From positions 372,001 through 436,000 of the forward strand of contig NZ_CANMED010000006.1 in the NCBI RefSeq assembly GCF_947496855.1: 64,000 bases of DNA. The letters run 5' to 3'. The notes under the pieces are model-generated. The model saw only the letters and a program-made list of their open reading frames with translations, was not told where the DNA came from and searched no databases. This document shows positions 20,001-26,811 of this stretch, piece after piece (within the stretch, counting starts at the first letter, position 1; every line of letters starts with the position of its first letter). This stretch comes from an uncultured Aquimarina sp. GTDB lineage: Bacteria; Bacteroidota; Bacteroidia; Flavobacteriales; Flavobacteriaceae. The position numbers were made by a program, and so were the translations under genes.

Positions 20001-20033
20001 TGTTATATTGAAATAATATTCGAAACGTTTCAT
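17028..20033 (-). CDS. TPR-CHAT caspase-like protein
   Basis: A 1001-residue exported or membrane-anchored protein. A signal peptide or anchor is at about 10-27. About nine tetratricopeptide repeats follow (roughly 35-400; for example KALEYFKQSLIISIETFGSNNLEVATNLNNIG). A helical linker leads to a C-terminal CHAT domain with the caspase-type dyad His826 (LHLALHGEV) and Cys873 (LSACNTGTG). The end has a membrane helix (about 976-993) and a basic RKRKASF tail. CHAT domains are clan CD cysteine peptidases. The catalytic domain would face the periplasm if both helices insert. It is divergent from a sigma factor and TPR partner gene, a recurrent flavobacterial grouping. Substrate and trigger are unknown. 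Confidence 0.9.
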   Translation of the reverse strand: MKRFEYYFNITKCVFFILTISFNYIDAQSVNDTILASEYFKKADSLLVDRKLDNSIVYFKKALPLYKNAKAWKTVANCYNEIAYIQFQLQKLDSSYFAAKKSLDICKKYLPENSIEKTVSYEYIGNYHEIKKSDIETALSYYQKSYEIKKKILPENHISFSSTLTNLGFISYAKGEYDKSIEYHKKSLSIKKRHKKKNSNLSYSLNEIGRIYIAKKQHTKALEYFKQSLIISIETFGSNNLEVATNLNNIGVALRGNKQYKEALTKYREALQIYIKLYGNKHIRVSNSYYNIGLIYYDLKDYDKSLDFYNKALNIRLNELGEDHQYIANSYFLIGISFDGKKEYEKALINYKKAVRINLNQSTINYGMVANIYNYIGNTLNKTKEFSEAITYYEHALKTNSISESRNLHFFDSNIALETLLFKAKTFQNYFPNKDSVQSLKNSIRIYQKADTLTNSIRETLTNYKDRVTFANKVKEIYQGAIDSKLLLHNHNQHKDAIHQAFLFSEKSKANTLKGLLNDTNAKNFAGLPSNLVSLEKKLRIDHAFYQSQITKERSSQKIDSGSISNYENKLFNLSRRKDSLTEALEKNYPNYYQLKHQNEIISVNDIQQKLDNKTTFLEFFTADSATYAFTISKSKIDVKKLTTLKLTENIEELRTSITDKNTASYKSNALELYQQLISPIKDQIVGDNLIISPDGPLWHLNFDLLLTKDDSSNNPKKLSYLLKDYTISYANSANLLFTPLLSSEKSNKLKECLAFSFSDSTNIVTSETLSMATLRDTGDDLPGTRKEIKAIANIIDGNYFYGSEAVEANFKKNASQYNILHLALHGEVDNERPENSKLFFTQNKDTIEDNLLYSHELFALDIPSELTVLSACNTGTGKIAKGEGVMSLGTAFQYAGTKSLLLSSWEVSDQTTPELMKYFYTNLKAGMNKAKALQKAKLQYLNTANINRTNPFYWGGFYLLGDVSPIQFSNDYSWYWATGLAVFIILFLSIVWLRKRKASF

Positions 20034-20065
20034 AGGGGAATTCTATATTTATTAATAACAAAGAA

Positions 20066-20095
20066 CGTAAAAATGTTACTTTTACATCGTAAAAG
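20066..20095. promoter_or_regulatory. Repeat/palindrome in the divergent CHAT-sigma promoter region
   Basis: CGTAAAA occurs at 20066 and again at 20088, 22 bp (two helix turns) apart. The second copy forms a perfect inverted repeat CTTTTAC-atc-GTAAAAG (20079-20095). It sits in the 111-bp gap between the TPR-CHAT gene and the sigma-factor gene, where shared control would act. Confidence 0.4.
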
Positions 20096-20144
20096 AAAAT
20101 TCACAAATTTAAGGTAACAGATTACTGTTTGGTGATATTAACTT

Positions 20145-20729
20145 ATGAATAACCCCAAAGAACGTAAGATTTTAGAAGGAATTGCAGATGGAGATACTGT
20201 AGTTATAAAAGCTTTCTATAAAAAGAATTACAATTATATAAGAGGTTATATTCTTCAGAATTCTGGGGAAGAGGAGGATGCAGAAGATGTGTTTCAGGAT
20301 GCGTTGGTCGTTATGTATGAAAAACTAAGGTCAGATACACTGGATATTAATGTTTCGATACGAACTTATTTTTATGCCGTTTGTAAGAATATTTGGAGAA
20401 GTCGATTACGCAAGAAAAAAAAGCTAATCTTTGATAATGAGTTAATAGAAGCTAATGAAGAATCAGAAGAGTATATTATAGAAGATATAGAAAAAAAAGA
20501 AAGGGAGCATGTGTATCGCAAATACTTCCTTACATTAAGTGATGCATGTAAAAAGGTGTTAGGTTTGGTTTTTGCTGGCAATAACATGAAAGAAATAGCT
20601 CGTATTACTGGATATGCAGAAGGGTATGCGCGAAAAAAGAAATTTGAGTGTAAAAAATCTTTATTCGATAAGGTAGAAAAAGATCCTATGTATCAGGAGT
20701 TAAAAATAACTTCTGAAAAAGAAGTATAA
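20145..20729 (+). CDS. ECF-type RNA polymerase sigma factor
   Basis: A 194-residue sigma-70 family protein. Region 2 is at about 20-90 (YKKNYNYIRGYILQNSGEEEDAEDVFQDALVVMYEKL, then VSIRTYFYAVCKNIWRSRLRKKKK). Region 4 is at about 125-180 (LSDACKKVLGLVFAGNNMKEIARITGYAEGYARKKKFECKKSL). It has no region 3, so it is ECF-like. It is divergent from the TPR-CHAT gene, and the next gene begins 1 bp after its stop, so the two are coupled. It probably controls the CHAT gene and/or its own operon; that is inferred from position. Confidence 0.9.
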   Translation: MNNPKERKILEGIADGDTVVIKAFYKKNYNYIRGYILQNSGEEEDAEDVFQDALVVMYEKLRSDTLDINVSIRTYFYAVCKNIWRSRLRKKKKLIFDNELIEANEESEEYIIEDIEKKEREHVYRKYFLTLSDACKKVLGLVFAGNNMKEIARITGYAEGYARKKKFECKKSLFDKVEKDPMYQELKITSEKEV

Positions 20730-20730
20730 T

Positions 20731-21465
20731 ATGGAAAGAACTCAGGAATTATTTGAAAAAATAGAAGGGTATCTTGCACAGACATTATCCAAGGAAGAAT
20801 TGCTTGCTTTTGAAAAAGAAATAGCTGAAGATTCCGAACTTAAACATGAACTAGAAAAGCAACGTGAGCTACATCAAGTATTGAGAGATAGGGATACACT
20901 TGATTTTAAAGAGAAATTACAAAAAATCAGTGCAGAAGTAAAAGAAGAACAATCTAAAAGTAATATCTATTTTTCATATTGGAAAATTGCAGCCTCTATT
21001 GTTATTATCCTCGGCCTAGGAACATTGTTATGGAATAACTTAAGTAAAACAGATAGCTTCTCGGATTTGTATGCTTCGTATTATACACTGTATCCGGCAG
21101 AAGATAGTACGAGAGGCGATACTGCAAACGAATGGGGTGACGTTGTCAAAAATTATACTAAAGGTAATTATGATGCAGTAATCTCCAAACTTGAGAAAAC
21201 TACTTCGCTTATTACATCAGAACAGTTTAGATTGTATCTAGGTAATAGTTATCTTAATACGGGAAAAGAACAAGAAGCATTATTACAATTTCAGATGATA
21301 AGCGATACCAGCAGGTACGGTGAAGCTGCTAATTGGTATCGTGCACTTACACATCTTAAGCTGGGGGATATCAAAAAATCTTCAGAGATACTCAATAAAA
21401 TCATTAATTATAATGGAATCTACAAAGAAAAAGCAATGCAATTAAAAGCGGAGCTGAAGGAGTGA
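20731..21465 (+). CDS. Membrane-anchored TPR protein, candidate anti-sigma partner
   Basis: A 244-residue protein beginning 1 bp after the sigma-factor stop. The N-terminal cytoplasmic acidic helical part (1-80; FEKIEGYLAQTLSKEELLAFEKEI) resembles the N-termini of Bacteroidota anti-sigma-like proteins. A single membrane helix follows (about 84-102, IAASIVIILGLGTLLW). The periplasmic part (about 110-240) has TPR-like repeats. The arrangement suggests it holds the sigma factor at the membrane and senses something outside. No zinc-binding HxxxCxxC anti-sigma motif is present, so the role is an inference. Confidence 0.75.
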   Translation: MERTQELFEKIEGYLAQTLSKEELLAFEKEIAEDSELKHELEKQRELHQVLRDRDTLDFKEKLQKISAEVKEEQSKSNIYFSYWKIAASIVIILGLGTLLWNNLSKTDSFSDLYASYYTLYPAEDSTRGDTANEWGDVVKNYTKGNYDAVISKLEKTTSLITSEQFRLYLGNSYLNTGKEQEALLQFQMISDTSRYGEAANWYRALTHLKLGDIKKSSEILNKIINYNGIYKEKAMQLKAELKE

Positions 21466-21527
21466 TAAAAGACTATGTTGAGAAAACGATTTTTCAGTTA
21501 TTCATAGTGCTATATAATCCATATTTT

Positions 21528-21535
21528 TATCTTTG
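21528..21535 (+). promoter_or_regulatory. -7 promoter element upstream of tyrS
   Basis: TATCTTTG matches TAnnTTTG, 25 bp before the ATG at 21561. Confidence 0.45.
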
Positions 21536-21560
21536 CCGCGTCTAATTGAATTATATTACA

Positions 21561-22856
21561 ATGGCTGTAAATTTTATAGAAGAACTACGCTGGAGAGGGA
21601 TGTTGCATGATGCTATGCCTGGTACAGAAGAATACCTAATGGAACAAATGAGAGCGGCATATGTAGGCTTTGATCCTACTGCAGACTCTTTACATATAGG
21701 GAATCTAGTACCTATTATGTTATTAGCACATTATCAACGTGCTGGTCATAAGCCTTTTGCTTTAGTTGGTGGTGCCACCGGAATGATTGGAGATCCATCT
21801 GGTAAATCAGCTGAACGAAATCTTCTAGACGAAAAAACCTTACGACACAATCAGGAAGCTATCAAATCACAGTTGGCGCAGTTTTTAGATTTTGAAAGCT
21901 CTGCTGCTAACGCTGCTGTGTTAGTGAATAATTATGATTGGATGAAAGATTTTTCATTTCTTGATTTTATTAGGGATGTAGGTAAGCATATTACAGTAAA
22001 CTATATGATGGCTAAGGATTCTGTGAAAAATAGAATTTCTTCGGAGTCTTCTGATGGAATGTCTTTTACAGAGTTTACCTACCAATTGGTGCAGGGATAT
22101 GATTTCTTACATTTATATAGAGAGCACGATTGCACGTTACAGATGGGTGGTAGTGATCAATGGGGAAACATCACTACAGGTACTGAGTTGATAAGGCGTA
22201 TTGGTGGAGGAAAAGGATATGCATTGACCTGCCCGTTAATTACGAAGTCTGATGGGTCTAAGTTCGGTAAATCTGAAGGAGGAAATGTTTGGTTAGATGC
22301 TAAAAGAACATCACCATATAAATTTTATCAATACTGGTTAAATACGAGTGATGAGGATGCTGAGAAGTATATTAGGATTTTTACTTTTTTGAATAAAGAA
22401 GAAATCGAAAGTCTAATTGCTGCACATGCAGAAGCTCCGCATCAGAGAATTCTTCAGAAAAAATTGGCAGAAGAGATTACTATTATGGTACACTCTCAGC
22501 AAGATCTGGATAATGCCATCAAAGCATCTAATATATTATTCGGAAAGTCTACTTCCGAAGACTTAAAAGATTTAGATGAAGCTACATTTCTGGATGTTTT
22601 TGAAGGAGTGCCTCAAGCTGAAATTTCTAAAGATTCGATCAATGTTGGATTAGATATTATAGGAGCGTTAGCAGAGCACACAGAATTCCTGAAGTCTAAT
22701 GGAGAAGCAAGAAGAGCTCTAAAGGAGAATTCTATCTCTGTAAATAAAGAAAAGGTAAAAGAAGGGTATGCTATTACTTCTAATGATTTGATTAATGATC
22801 AATTTGTTTTATTGCAAAGAGGAAAGAAAAACTATTTTGTAATCAGAGTTGTATAG
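21561..22856 (+). CDS. tyrS: Tyrosyl-tRNA synthetase
   Basis: Class Ic synthetase for tRNA-Tyr, 431 residues from the ATG at 21561 (MAVNFIEELRWRGM). An in-frame TTG 15 bp upstream falls inside the probable 5' leader. Motifs are the HIGH equivalent SLHIGNLVP, the tyrosine-binding QMGGSDQWGNITTG, and the KMSKS equivalent KFGKSEGG. The C-terminal S4-like RNA-binding domain (about 360-431) contains GEARRALKENSISVNKEKV. The length and motifs fit the bacterial TyrRS group. It is followed by a strong terminator shared with the convergent astacin gene. Confidence 0.97.
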   Translation: MAVNFIEELRWRGMLHDAMPGTEEYLMEQMRAAYVGFDPTADSLHIGNLVPIMLLAHYQRAGHKPFALVGGATGMIGDPSGKSAERNLLDEKTLRHNQEAIKSQLAQFLDFESSAANAAVLVNNYDWMKDFSFLDFIRDVGKHITVNYMMAKDSVKNRISSESSDGMSFTEFTYQLVQGYDFLHLYREHDCTLQMGGSDQWGNITTGTELIRRIGGGKGYALTCPLITKSDGSKFGKSEGGNVWLDAKRTSPYKFYQYWLNTSDEDAEKYIRIFTFLNKEEIESLIAAHAEAPHQRILQKKLAEEITIMVHSQQDLDNAIKASNILFGKSTSEDLKDLDEATFLDVFEGVPQAEISKDSINVGLDIIGALAEHTEFLKSNGEARRALKENSISVNKEKVKEGYAITSNDLINDQFVLLQRGKKNYFVIRVV

Positions 22857-22882
22857 CGTATTCTAAGATTTGATAATATTAT

Positions 22883-22920
22883 AAAAGGCGCATACATTAT
22901 CTTTATGTATACGCCTTTTT
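22883..22920. terminator. Bidirectional terminator between tyrS and the astacin gene
   Basis: AAAAGGCG-c-ATACAT...TATGTAT-a-CGCCTTTTT forms a long stem with A/T tracts on both sides. Confidence 0.85.
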
Positions 22921-22939
22921 CTATATTATGAGGCGAAAC

Positions 22940-23791
22940 TTAGTTATAAATCTTATTAACTACTCTTACATCTCTGTTGCTCAATCCATTTCTTTGAACA
23001 TTAAAGGTGTTACCGTTTTTTCGTACAATAGTCGGTTGACCATTCTTAGAAAAAAAGAAAGAACCATACATCATTACTGATCCTAAGTCAAAATTAGTAG
23101 TTTTTACATTAGAGGCTGCTTCTTTTCTAAAATTGCCTTCTCTACCAGGAGTAATATTCTGAAAGTTTATAGTTACATTTTGATCTCGTCTTGGATGCGA
23201 TTGTTCATGGAACATACCTACGGCATGACCGATTTCATGGATTGTGTTACCTGTAGAACAACCACTGCCAACAGATATAATCTGGCGACCTCCTATTTTA
23301 CCAATATAAGAATAGCACCCTCCATCATTTGTAAAATAAACATAATTACGTTGATTGGTTCTCTTTACAAAACGAACTTTAGTTTTGTTTTTCCAGTGGT
23401 TCATTGCGTTAGTTACACGGCTTTTGTTAGGTAACCTACTATCTACTACATAAGGGACAACATAGGTGTTTCCTGATTTTGGCCATCTTCTAGAAGAGTT
23501 ATTAAGAATAGTTCCCTTTTCAATACTATTGGTTTCTTCTACTTGTTCTGGTGATAAGATCATATCTCCTAAAATTAAGTTCCCATCTACTTGACTGAAC
23601 TCAGTATCAGTGCCGAAAAAAGGTTTAATAACTGTCTGCTCATTAGAAGTAAAAGGATACTTTTCTGATGAGGTGTCAGATTTTGAAAATTCTTGTGTCA
23701 CTTCTTCTGATACAGAATCGTTTTGGCAATTTACAAATAACATTGCCGATACTCCGAAAGCGGTTACGCTTAAAAACTTTTTGATTTTCAT
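22940..23791 (-). CDS. Astacin-type zinc metalloprotease lipoprotein (M12A)
   Basis: A 283-residue exported protease. The signal peptide ends with a lipobox-like MLFVNC (Cys22), suggesting an outer-membrane lipoprotein. After a propeptide-like region of about 70 residues, the catalytic domain holds the full astacin zinc signature HExxHxxGxxHE starting at His185 (HEIGHAVGMFHEQ). The Met-turn SVMMYGS is around residue 242 with the expected downstream Tyr. Several Cys residues (for example GCYSYIG, GCSTGN) fit astacin disulfides. It is likely to degrade external peptides or proteins. It converges on tyrS. Confidence 0.9.
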   Translation of the reverse strand: MKIKKFLSVTAFGVSAMLFVNCQNDSVSEEVTQEFSKSDTSSEKYPFTSNEQTVIKPFFGTDTEFSQVDGNLILGDMILSPEQVEETNSIEKGTILNNSSRRWPKSGNTYVVPYVVDSRLPNKSRVTNAMNHWKNKTKVRFVKRTNQRNYVYFTNDGGCYSYIGKIGGRQIISVGSGCSTGNTIHEIGHAVGMFHEQSHPRRDQNVTINFQNITPGREGNFRKEAASNVKTTNFDLGSVMMYGSFFFSKNGQPTIVRKNGNTFNVQRNGLSNRDVRVVNKIYN

Positions 23792-23910
23792 TGTGTTAAA
23801 ATTTAAGTTGGACTTCTATAACGTAAAATTCAGTCTTAATATTTTAATCCTGTAGAGTATTTAATAATAGTATTTTATCAGATTACAATACTATAATAGC
23901 CTAGAAAAAA

Positions 23911-23946
23911 CAAAGCCTGCAAGAATTTCTTCTTAGCAGGCTTTGT
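23911..23946 (-). terminator. Terminator of the YHS gene
   Basis: CAAAGCCTGC...GCAGGCTTTG with a T-run in the minus direction, downstream of the YHS gene ending at 24008. A diverged copy follows the truncated paralogue at 24636-24668. Confidence 0.8.
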
Positions 23947-24007
23947 CAACTAACCAATCAATTATTGAAAAAAACTTAGCATTCTATATGTGTATCGAAG
24001 TATTCGA

Positions 24008-24457
24008 TTATTTTTTTATTTTTATTTTTTGCCAATTCACATCAGCTTTATTTTTTAATGTTACGGCTCCTTCATCATTCCACTTGGTTAAAGTGTTTAT
24101 TCCCCAAGAGTTATAGAATAGATACAATTTGCCATCTCTTATTTCATATGTTTCAGGATCAATATCTACTTTTTCAGCTTTGGCTCCAACGGCATAAGCA
24201 CAGTAACCTCCATATTGAGGGATAAACTTTTCTGGGTTATTTTTAAATTTTTCCAGATTTGCTTGACTTGCAAATTTATATTTCACCTTATCACGTGTAG
24301 CTATAAATTTGCTTTCTCCTTTTATGGTTTTATTGTTAAAGTACTCAGTAACATCATATCCTTCAGCTACAAACCCTTTCTTAACATTATAATCAATCTG
24401 CTGTGCAGTTATAATAGCACTTAATCCTAAAAACAGTAAGAGAATGAACTTTTTCAT
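24008..24457 (-). CDS. YHS domain-containing secreted protein
   Basis: A 149-residue exported protein. The signal peptide (1-18, ending SAIITAQQ) is followed by a YHS-like domain: VAEGYDVTEYFNNKTIKGESKF, KYKFASQANLEKFKNNPEKFIPQYGGYCAYAV, then a C-terminal segment DGKLYLFYNSWGINTLTKWN. This resembles the bacterial YHS proteins that contain the conserved F-x-S-x-x-N-L-x-x-F-x-x-x-P and GGYCA motifs; YHS domains are often metal-linked. An ECF-like promoter lies just upstream. A truncated duplicate follows at 24699-24941. Confidence 0.82.
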   Translation of the reverse strand: MKKFILLLFLGLSAIITAQQIDYNVKKGFVAEGYDVTEYFNNKTIKGESKFIATRDKVKYKFASQANLEKFKNNPEKFIPQYGGYCAYAVGAKAEKVDIDPETYEIRDGKLYLFYNSWGINTLTKWNDEGAVTLKNKADVNWQKIKIKK

Positions 24458-24490
24458 TTTGTGTAATTGTTTTTCCTATTGTTACACCCA

Positions 24491-24520
24491 TTCAGTCGTA
24501 AAAAAATAAGAACATTACAG
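24491..24520 (-). promoter_or_regulatory. Candidate ECF-type promoter of the YHS gene
   Basis: On the minus strand the region reads TGTAATGTTCTT, a T-run, then ACGACTGAA, ending 33 bp before the YHS ATG. The same block (GTAAGGTTCTC...TTTACGATCTAA) precedes the paralogue. A GTAA-type upstream half, a T-rich spacer and a CGA/CGTCTA-type downstream half look like Bacteroidota ECF promoters. Confidence 0.4.
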
Positions 24521-24635
24521 TTTTAACATAATTATAAGTTTTTAGAAGATATATGAAGTATCTAACATTCTTTTAGTCTAAAAATTACTTACACTTATAA
24601 ATACGATATTTAAAACTAAAAGTTGCAAAAAAAAT

Positions 24636-24668
24636 AAAGTCTGCCAGAATTTATTCTTTGCAGACTTT
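24636..24668 (-). terminator. Terminator of the truncated YHS paralogue
   Basis: AAAGTCTGC...GCAGACTTT with a long T-run in the minus direction. It is a diverged copy of the terminator at 23911-23946. Confidence 0.75.
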
Positions 24669-24698
24669 ACCAATCAATTATTGAAAAAAAACGTAATC

Positions 24699-24941
24699 TT
24701 ATATATGGGCATCGATGGGATTGCTTTTAAATTTTTCTAAGTTAGCCTGACTTGGAAACTTTAATTTTACATTGTCATGAGTAGTTATGTAACTGCTTTT
24801 TCCCTCTACCGCTTTGTTATCGAAATATTCGGTAACATCGTATCCTTCTGCAACATATCCATCATCAGTATTGTAATCTATTTGTTGTGCATTTAGTGTT
24901 AGTGTAAATATAAGTAGTAGTGTTGTTATTAATTTATTCAT
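24699..24941 (-). pseudogene. Truncated tandem duplicate of the YHS gene
   Basis: An 80-residue frame collinear with the neighbouring YHS protein through residue 75 (signal peptide, VAEGYDVTEYFDNK, FPSQANLEKFKSNP). It then ends abruptly in IDAHI. Those codons come from what is 3' flanking sequence in the intact copy (the ATCGATGCCCATAT stretch matches TTCGATACACATAT after the intact gene). An internal deletion of roughly 230 bp therefore removed the C-terminal half, including GGYCA. Promoter and terminator are retained, so a short exported product may still be made. Confidence 0.75.
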
Positions 24942-24972
24942 TGTAATGATTGTTTATTGTGATAATGGGGAA

Positions 24973-25002
24973 TTAGATCGTAAAAAGAAGAGAACCTTAC
25001 GG
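24973..25002 (-). promoter_or_regulatory. Candidate ECF-type promoter of the truncated YHS copy
   Basis: The minus-strand CGTAAGGTTCTC, T-rich spacer and TTTACGATCTAA align with the block upstream of the intact YHS gene, at the same distance (about 32 bp) from the start codon. Confidence 0.4.
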
Positions 25003-25043
25003 AATTGATAAACTAAGAGGGAGTAATTGTGAAAGAAAGGTAC

Positions 25044-26024
25044 TTATAAAACCATTAAATTACATCCTCTAATATCACTATGGTCAAATCTACCAAGAAT
25101 TTCAAAACTACCATTATCGTGTGTTTTGCCAAGATCTTGTGTAGCAATAAATGAACAAGAATTTATGTTTGCCAGATCAATAATATTGACACCTCCAGTT
25201 TTATTAACGGGTAGTAGAGTTAAAGCATCTTCAGTATCACGAGTTGAAACTTTCATCCAAGGAGGGCAATAAAAAATTCCATCTGCTTTAGAATACGCTT
25301 GAGACAATAATTCAGTCATGCCGTATTCACTATGAATTTTCGGTACACCAAAACCCTTTTTAAGAATCTCGTGTAGTTGTCCTCGTATCATTTCTTTTCT
25401 TCTGCCTTTCATTCCTCCAGTTTCCATAATGATCGTATCATCATTTAGTTGGATATCATAGTTTTCGATAAGATCTAATAACGCAAAAGAAACTCCTATA
25501 AGTAATACTTTTTCACCTTGTTTGGTTAGTTGTTTTAGCATTGTTACCAACTTTTCTGTTTGGTCAAGATAGAATCCACTTTTTGGTTGCTGACTTTCTT
25601 TAATTAGTTTGTCTGCCATATAAACCAAGGAAGAGCCTTCGCGATCTAAATAGGATGGTAAAAGAGCTAAAATTGTATAATCTTTTATATTTCCATAAAA
25701 ATATTGAAATCCCTTTCTAAAGCTACTTTCATAAATATTTAAATTAGTCACATAATGTTTACTAGTGATGCTTCCTGTGGTTCCGCTACTGGTAAAGATT
25801 TGTTGAATGTTAGATGAAGAGGTAACGATTTTTTCTCGCTTGAAAAATTCAATGGGCAGAAATGGAATATTACGGCTATTTTTTACAGAACTTTTAGTAA
25901 TTCCTAAAAGGTTACAAAATCGCTGGTATATTCCACAATTAACATACTGATAATGAAAAACTCTCAATGCAGCTTTTTCAAAATCTTGATCATTTTGAAT
26001 TCTAAAAATAGTCTCAGCTAACAT
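25044..26024 (-). CDS. LuxE-like acyl-protein synthetase/acyltransferase family protein
   Basis: A 326-residue protein of the LuxE (acyl-protein synthetase) family, related to AMP-forming adenylating enzymes. Typical pieces are IPFLPIEFFKREKIVTS (about 54-70), the phosphate-loop-like TSSGTTGSITSKH (about 79-91), IMETGGMKGRRKEM and the late HSEYGMTELLSQAYS segment. LuxE activates fatty acids for the Lux aldehyde pathway, but no luxC/D/A/B genes are nearby. Stand-alone homologues are found in Bacteroidota with unknown substrate. It appears to be a single gene, with a terminator of the upstream neighbour before it. Confidence 0.8.
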   Translation of the reverse strand: MLAETIFRIQNDQDFEKAALRVFHYQYVNCGIYQRFCNLLGITKSSVKNSRNIPFLPIEFFKREKIVTSSSNIQQIFTSSGTTGSITSKHYVTNLNIYESSFRKGFQYFYGNIKDYTILALLPSYLDREGSSLVYMADKLIKESQQPKSGFYLDQTEKLVTMLKQLTKQGEKVLLIGVSFALLDLIENYDIQLNDDTIIMETGGMKGRRKEMIRGQLHEILKKGFGVPKIHSEYGMTELLSQAYSKADGIFYCPPWMKVSTRDTEDALTLLPVNKTGGVNIIDLANINSCSFIATQDLGKTHDNGSFEILGRFDHSDIRGCNLMVL

Positions 26025-26062
26025 ACGAGTCGATAGGGTGTTTTGTTTAAAACAAAGGTATA

Positions 26063-26096
26063 AAAAAACACTCTGTATGAATAGAGTGTTTTTTAT
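26063..26096 (-). terminator. Terminator downstream of the small T9SS-tail gene
   Basis: AAAACACTCT...AGAGTGTTTT with A/T tracts on both sides, between the LuxE-like gene start and the 3' end of the gene at 26174. Confidence 0.75.
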
Positions 26097-26173
26097 ATAT
26101 TATTTTGATTTTTGGTTAGATTACCAATAGTACATTTGTATTGAATTAATAGAAATTAATCATTGATTAAACT

Positions 26174-26503
26174 CTATTGTCTTACCAGTTTTTTAGCGGT
26201 GGTGAAATCACCAATTTTCATTCTAAGAACATATACTCCTGGAGGTAGTGCAGAAATGTTTAATTTTTCTGTAGTAATAACTTTATATAGTACTGTTTTG
26301 CCTAAAACGTTAAAAACTCTACAGGTAATTGACTTTCCAGATTTAGACGTTATATTAAGAATATCGCCAGAAACAGGATTAGGAAATACTTGAATTTTTT
26401 CTTCTTGATCAGCAGTATTAAAGGATGATTGAGCCTGTACTCCAGTAGAAAAGAAGAGGCTAAAAAAACCAATAAATATGAGTAGTAAGTAGATTTTTTT
26501 CAT
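26174..26503 (-). CDS. Small secreted protein consisting almost only of a T9SS type A sorting domain
   Basis: 109 residues: a signal peptide (1-24, ending GVQAQ), about 10 linker residues, then a complete T9SS C-terminal sorting domain from about 35. The domain shows IQVFPNPVSGDILNI, RVFNVLGKTV, LNISALPPGVYVLRM and a basic end FTTAKKLVRQ. Such domains direct cargo through the type IX system and are normally attached to large enzymes or adhesins. Here there is no room for cargo. It has its own terminator, so it is probably a real unit and not a gene fragment. Confidence 0.85.
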   Translation of the reverse strand: MKKIYLLLIFIGFFSLFFSTGVQAQSSFNTADQEEKIQVFPNPVSGDILNITSKSGKSITCRVFNVLGKTVLYKVITTEKLNISALPPGVYVLRMKIGDFTTAKKLVRQ

Positions 26504-26811
26504 AAAACTTTATTTTGGGACTATAAAAGTACAATATTTTATTAATAATTGAGTTTGGGAGTTCATTTTTTTAATGTTAAATCTCTACTAATAATAAATT
26601 TGCTTTCATGTGTACGGTTTTACCTTTTAGTGGTTAAGGTTTTTTGTTTGTTTTGCAGTTTCGTAAAAAAAACGGATATTTACATTGTTATGAAGTTATA
26701 AAGAATTATGTACGTCTTTTTGGAAATATCGACCTCGGTATTAGTAAGCTAGAGAAACTTCTCTAGCATTCTCCATTTATTTCTTTTTTTTTAAACGTAA
26801 TTCTTTTTCTT
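26504..26811. promoter_or_regulatory. Leader region of the MATE gene with hairpin and T-tract
   Basis: No coding potential was seen. A perfect hairpin GCTAGAGA-aact-TCTCTAGC at 26748-26767 is followed by a T-rich run (26776-26794) just before the MATE start. This could be an attenuator or terminator-like control element. The rest holds the two divergent promoters. Confidence 0.4.

Noticed and set aside
25044..26024. Bioluminescence (lux) function for the LuxE-like gene
   Set aside because: No luxA, B, C or D homologue is nearby; stand-alone LuxE-like proteins occur in non-luminous Bacteroidota.
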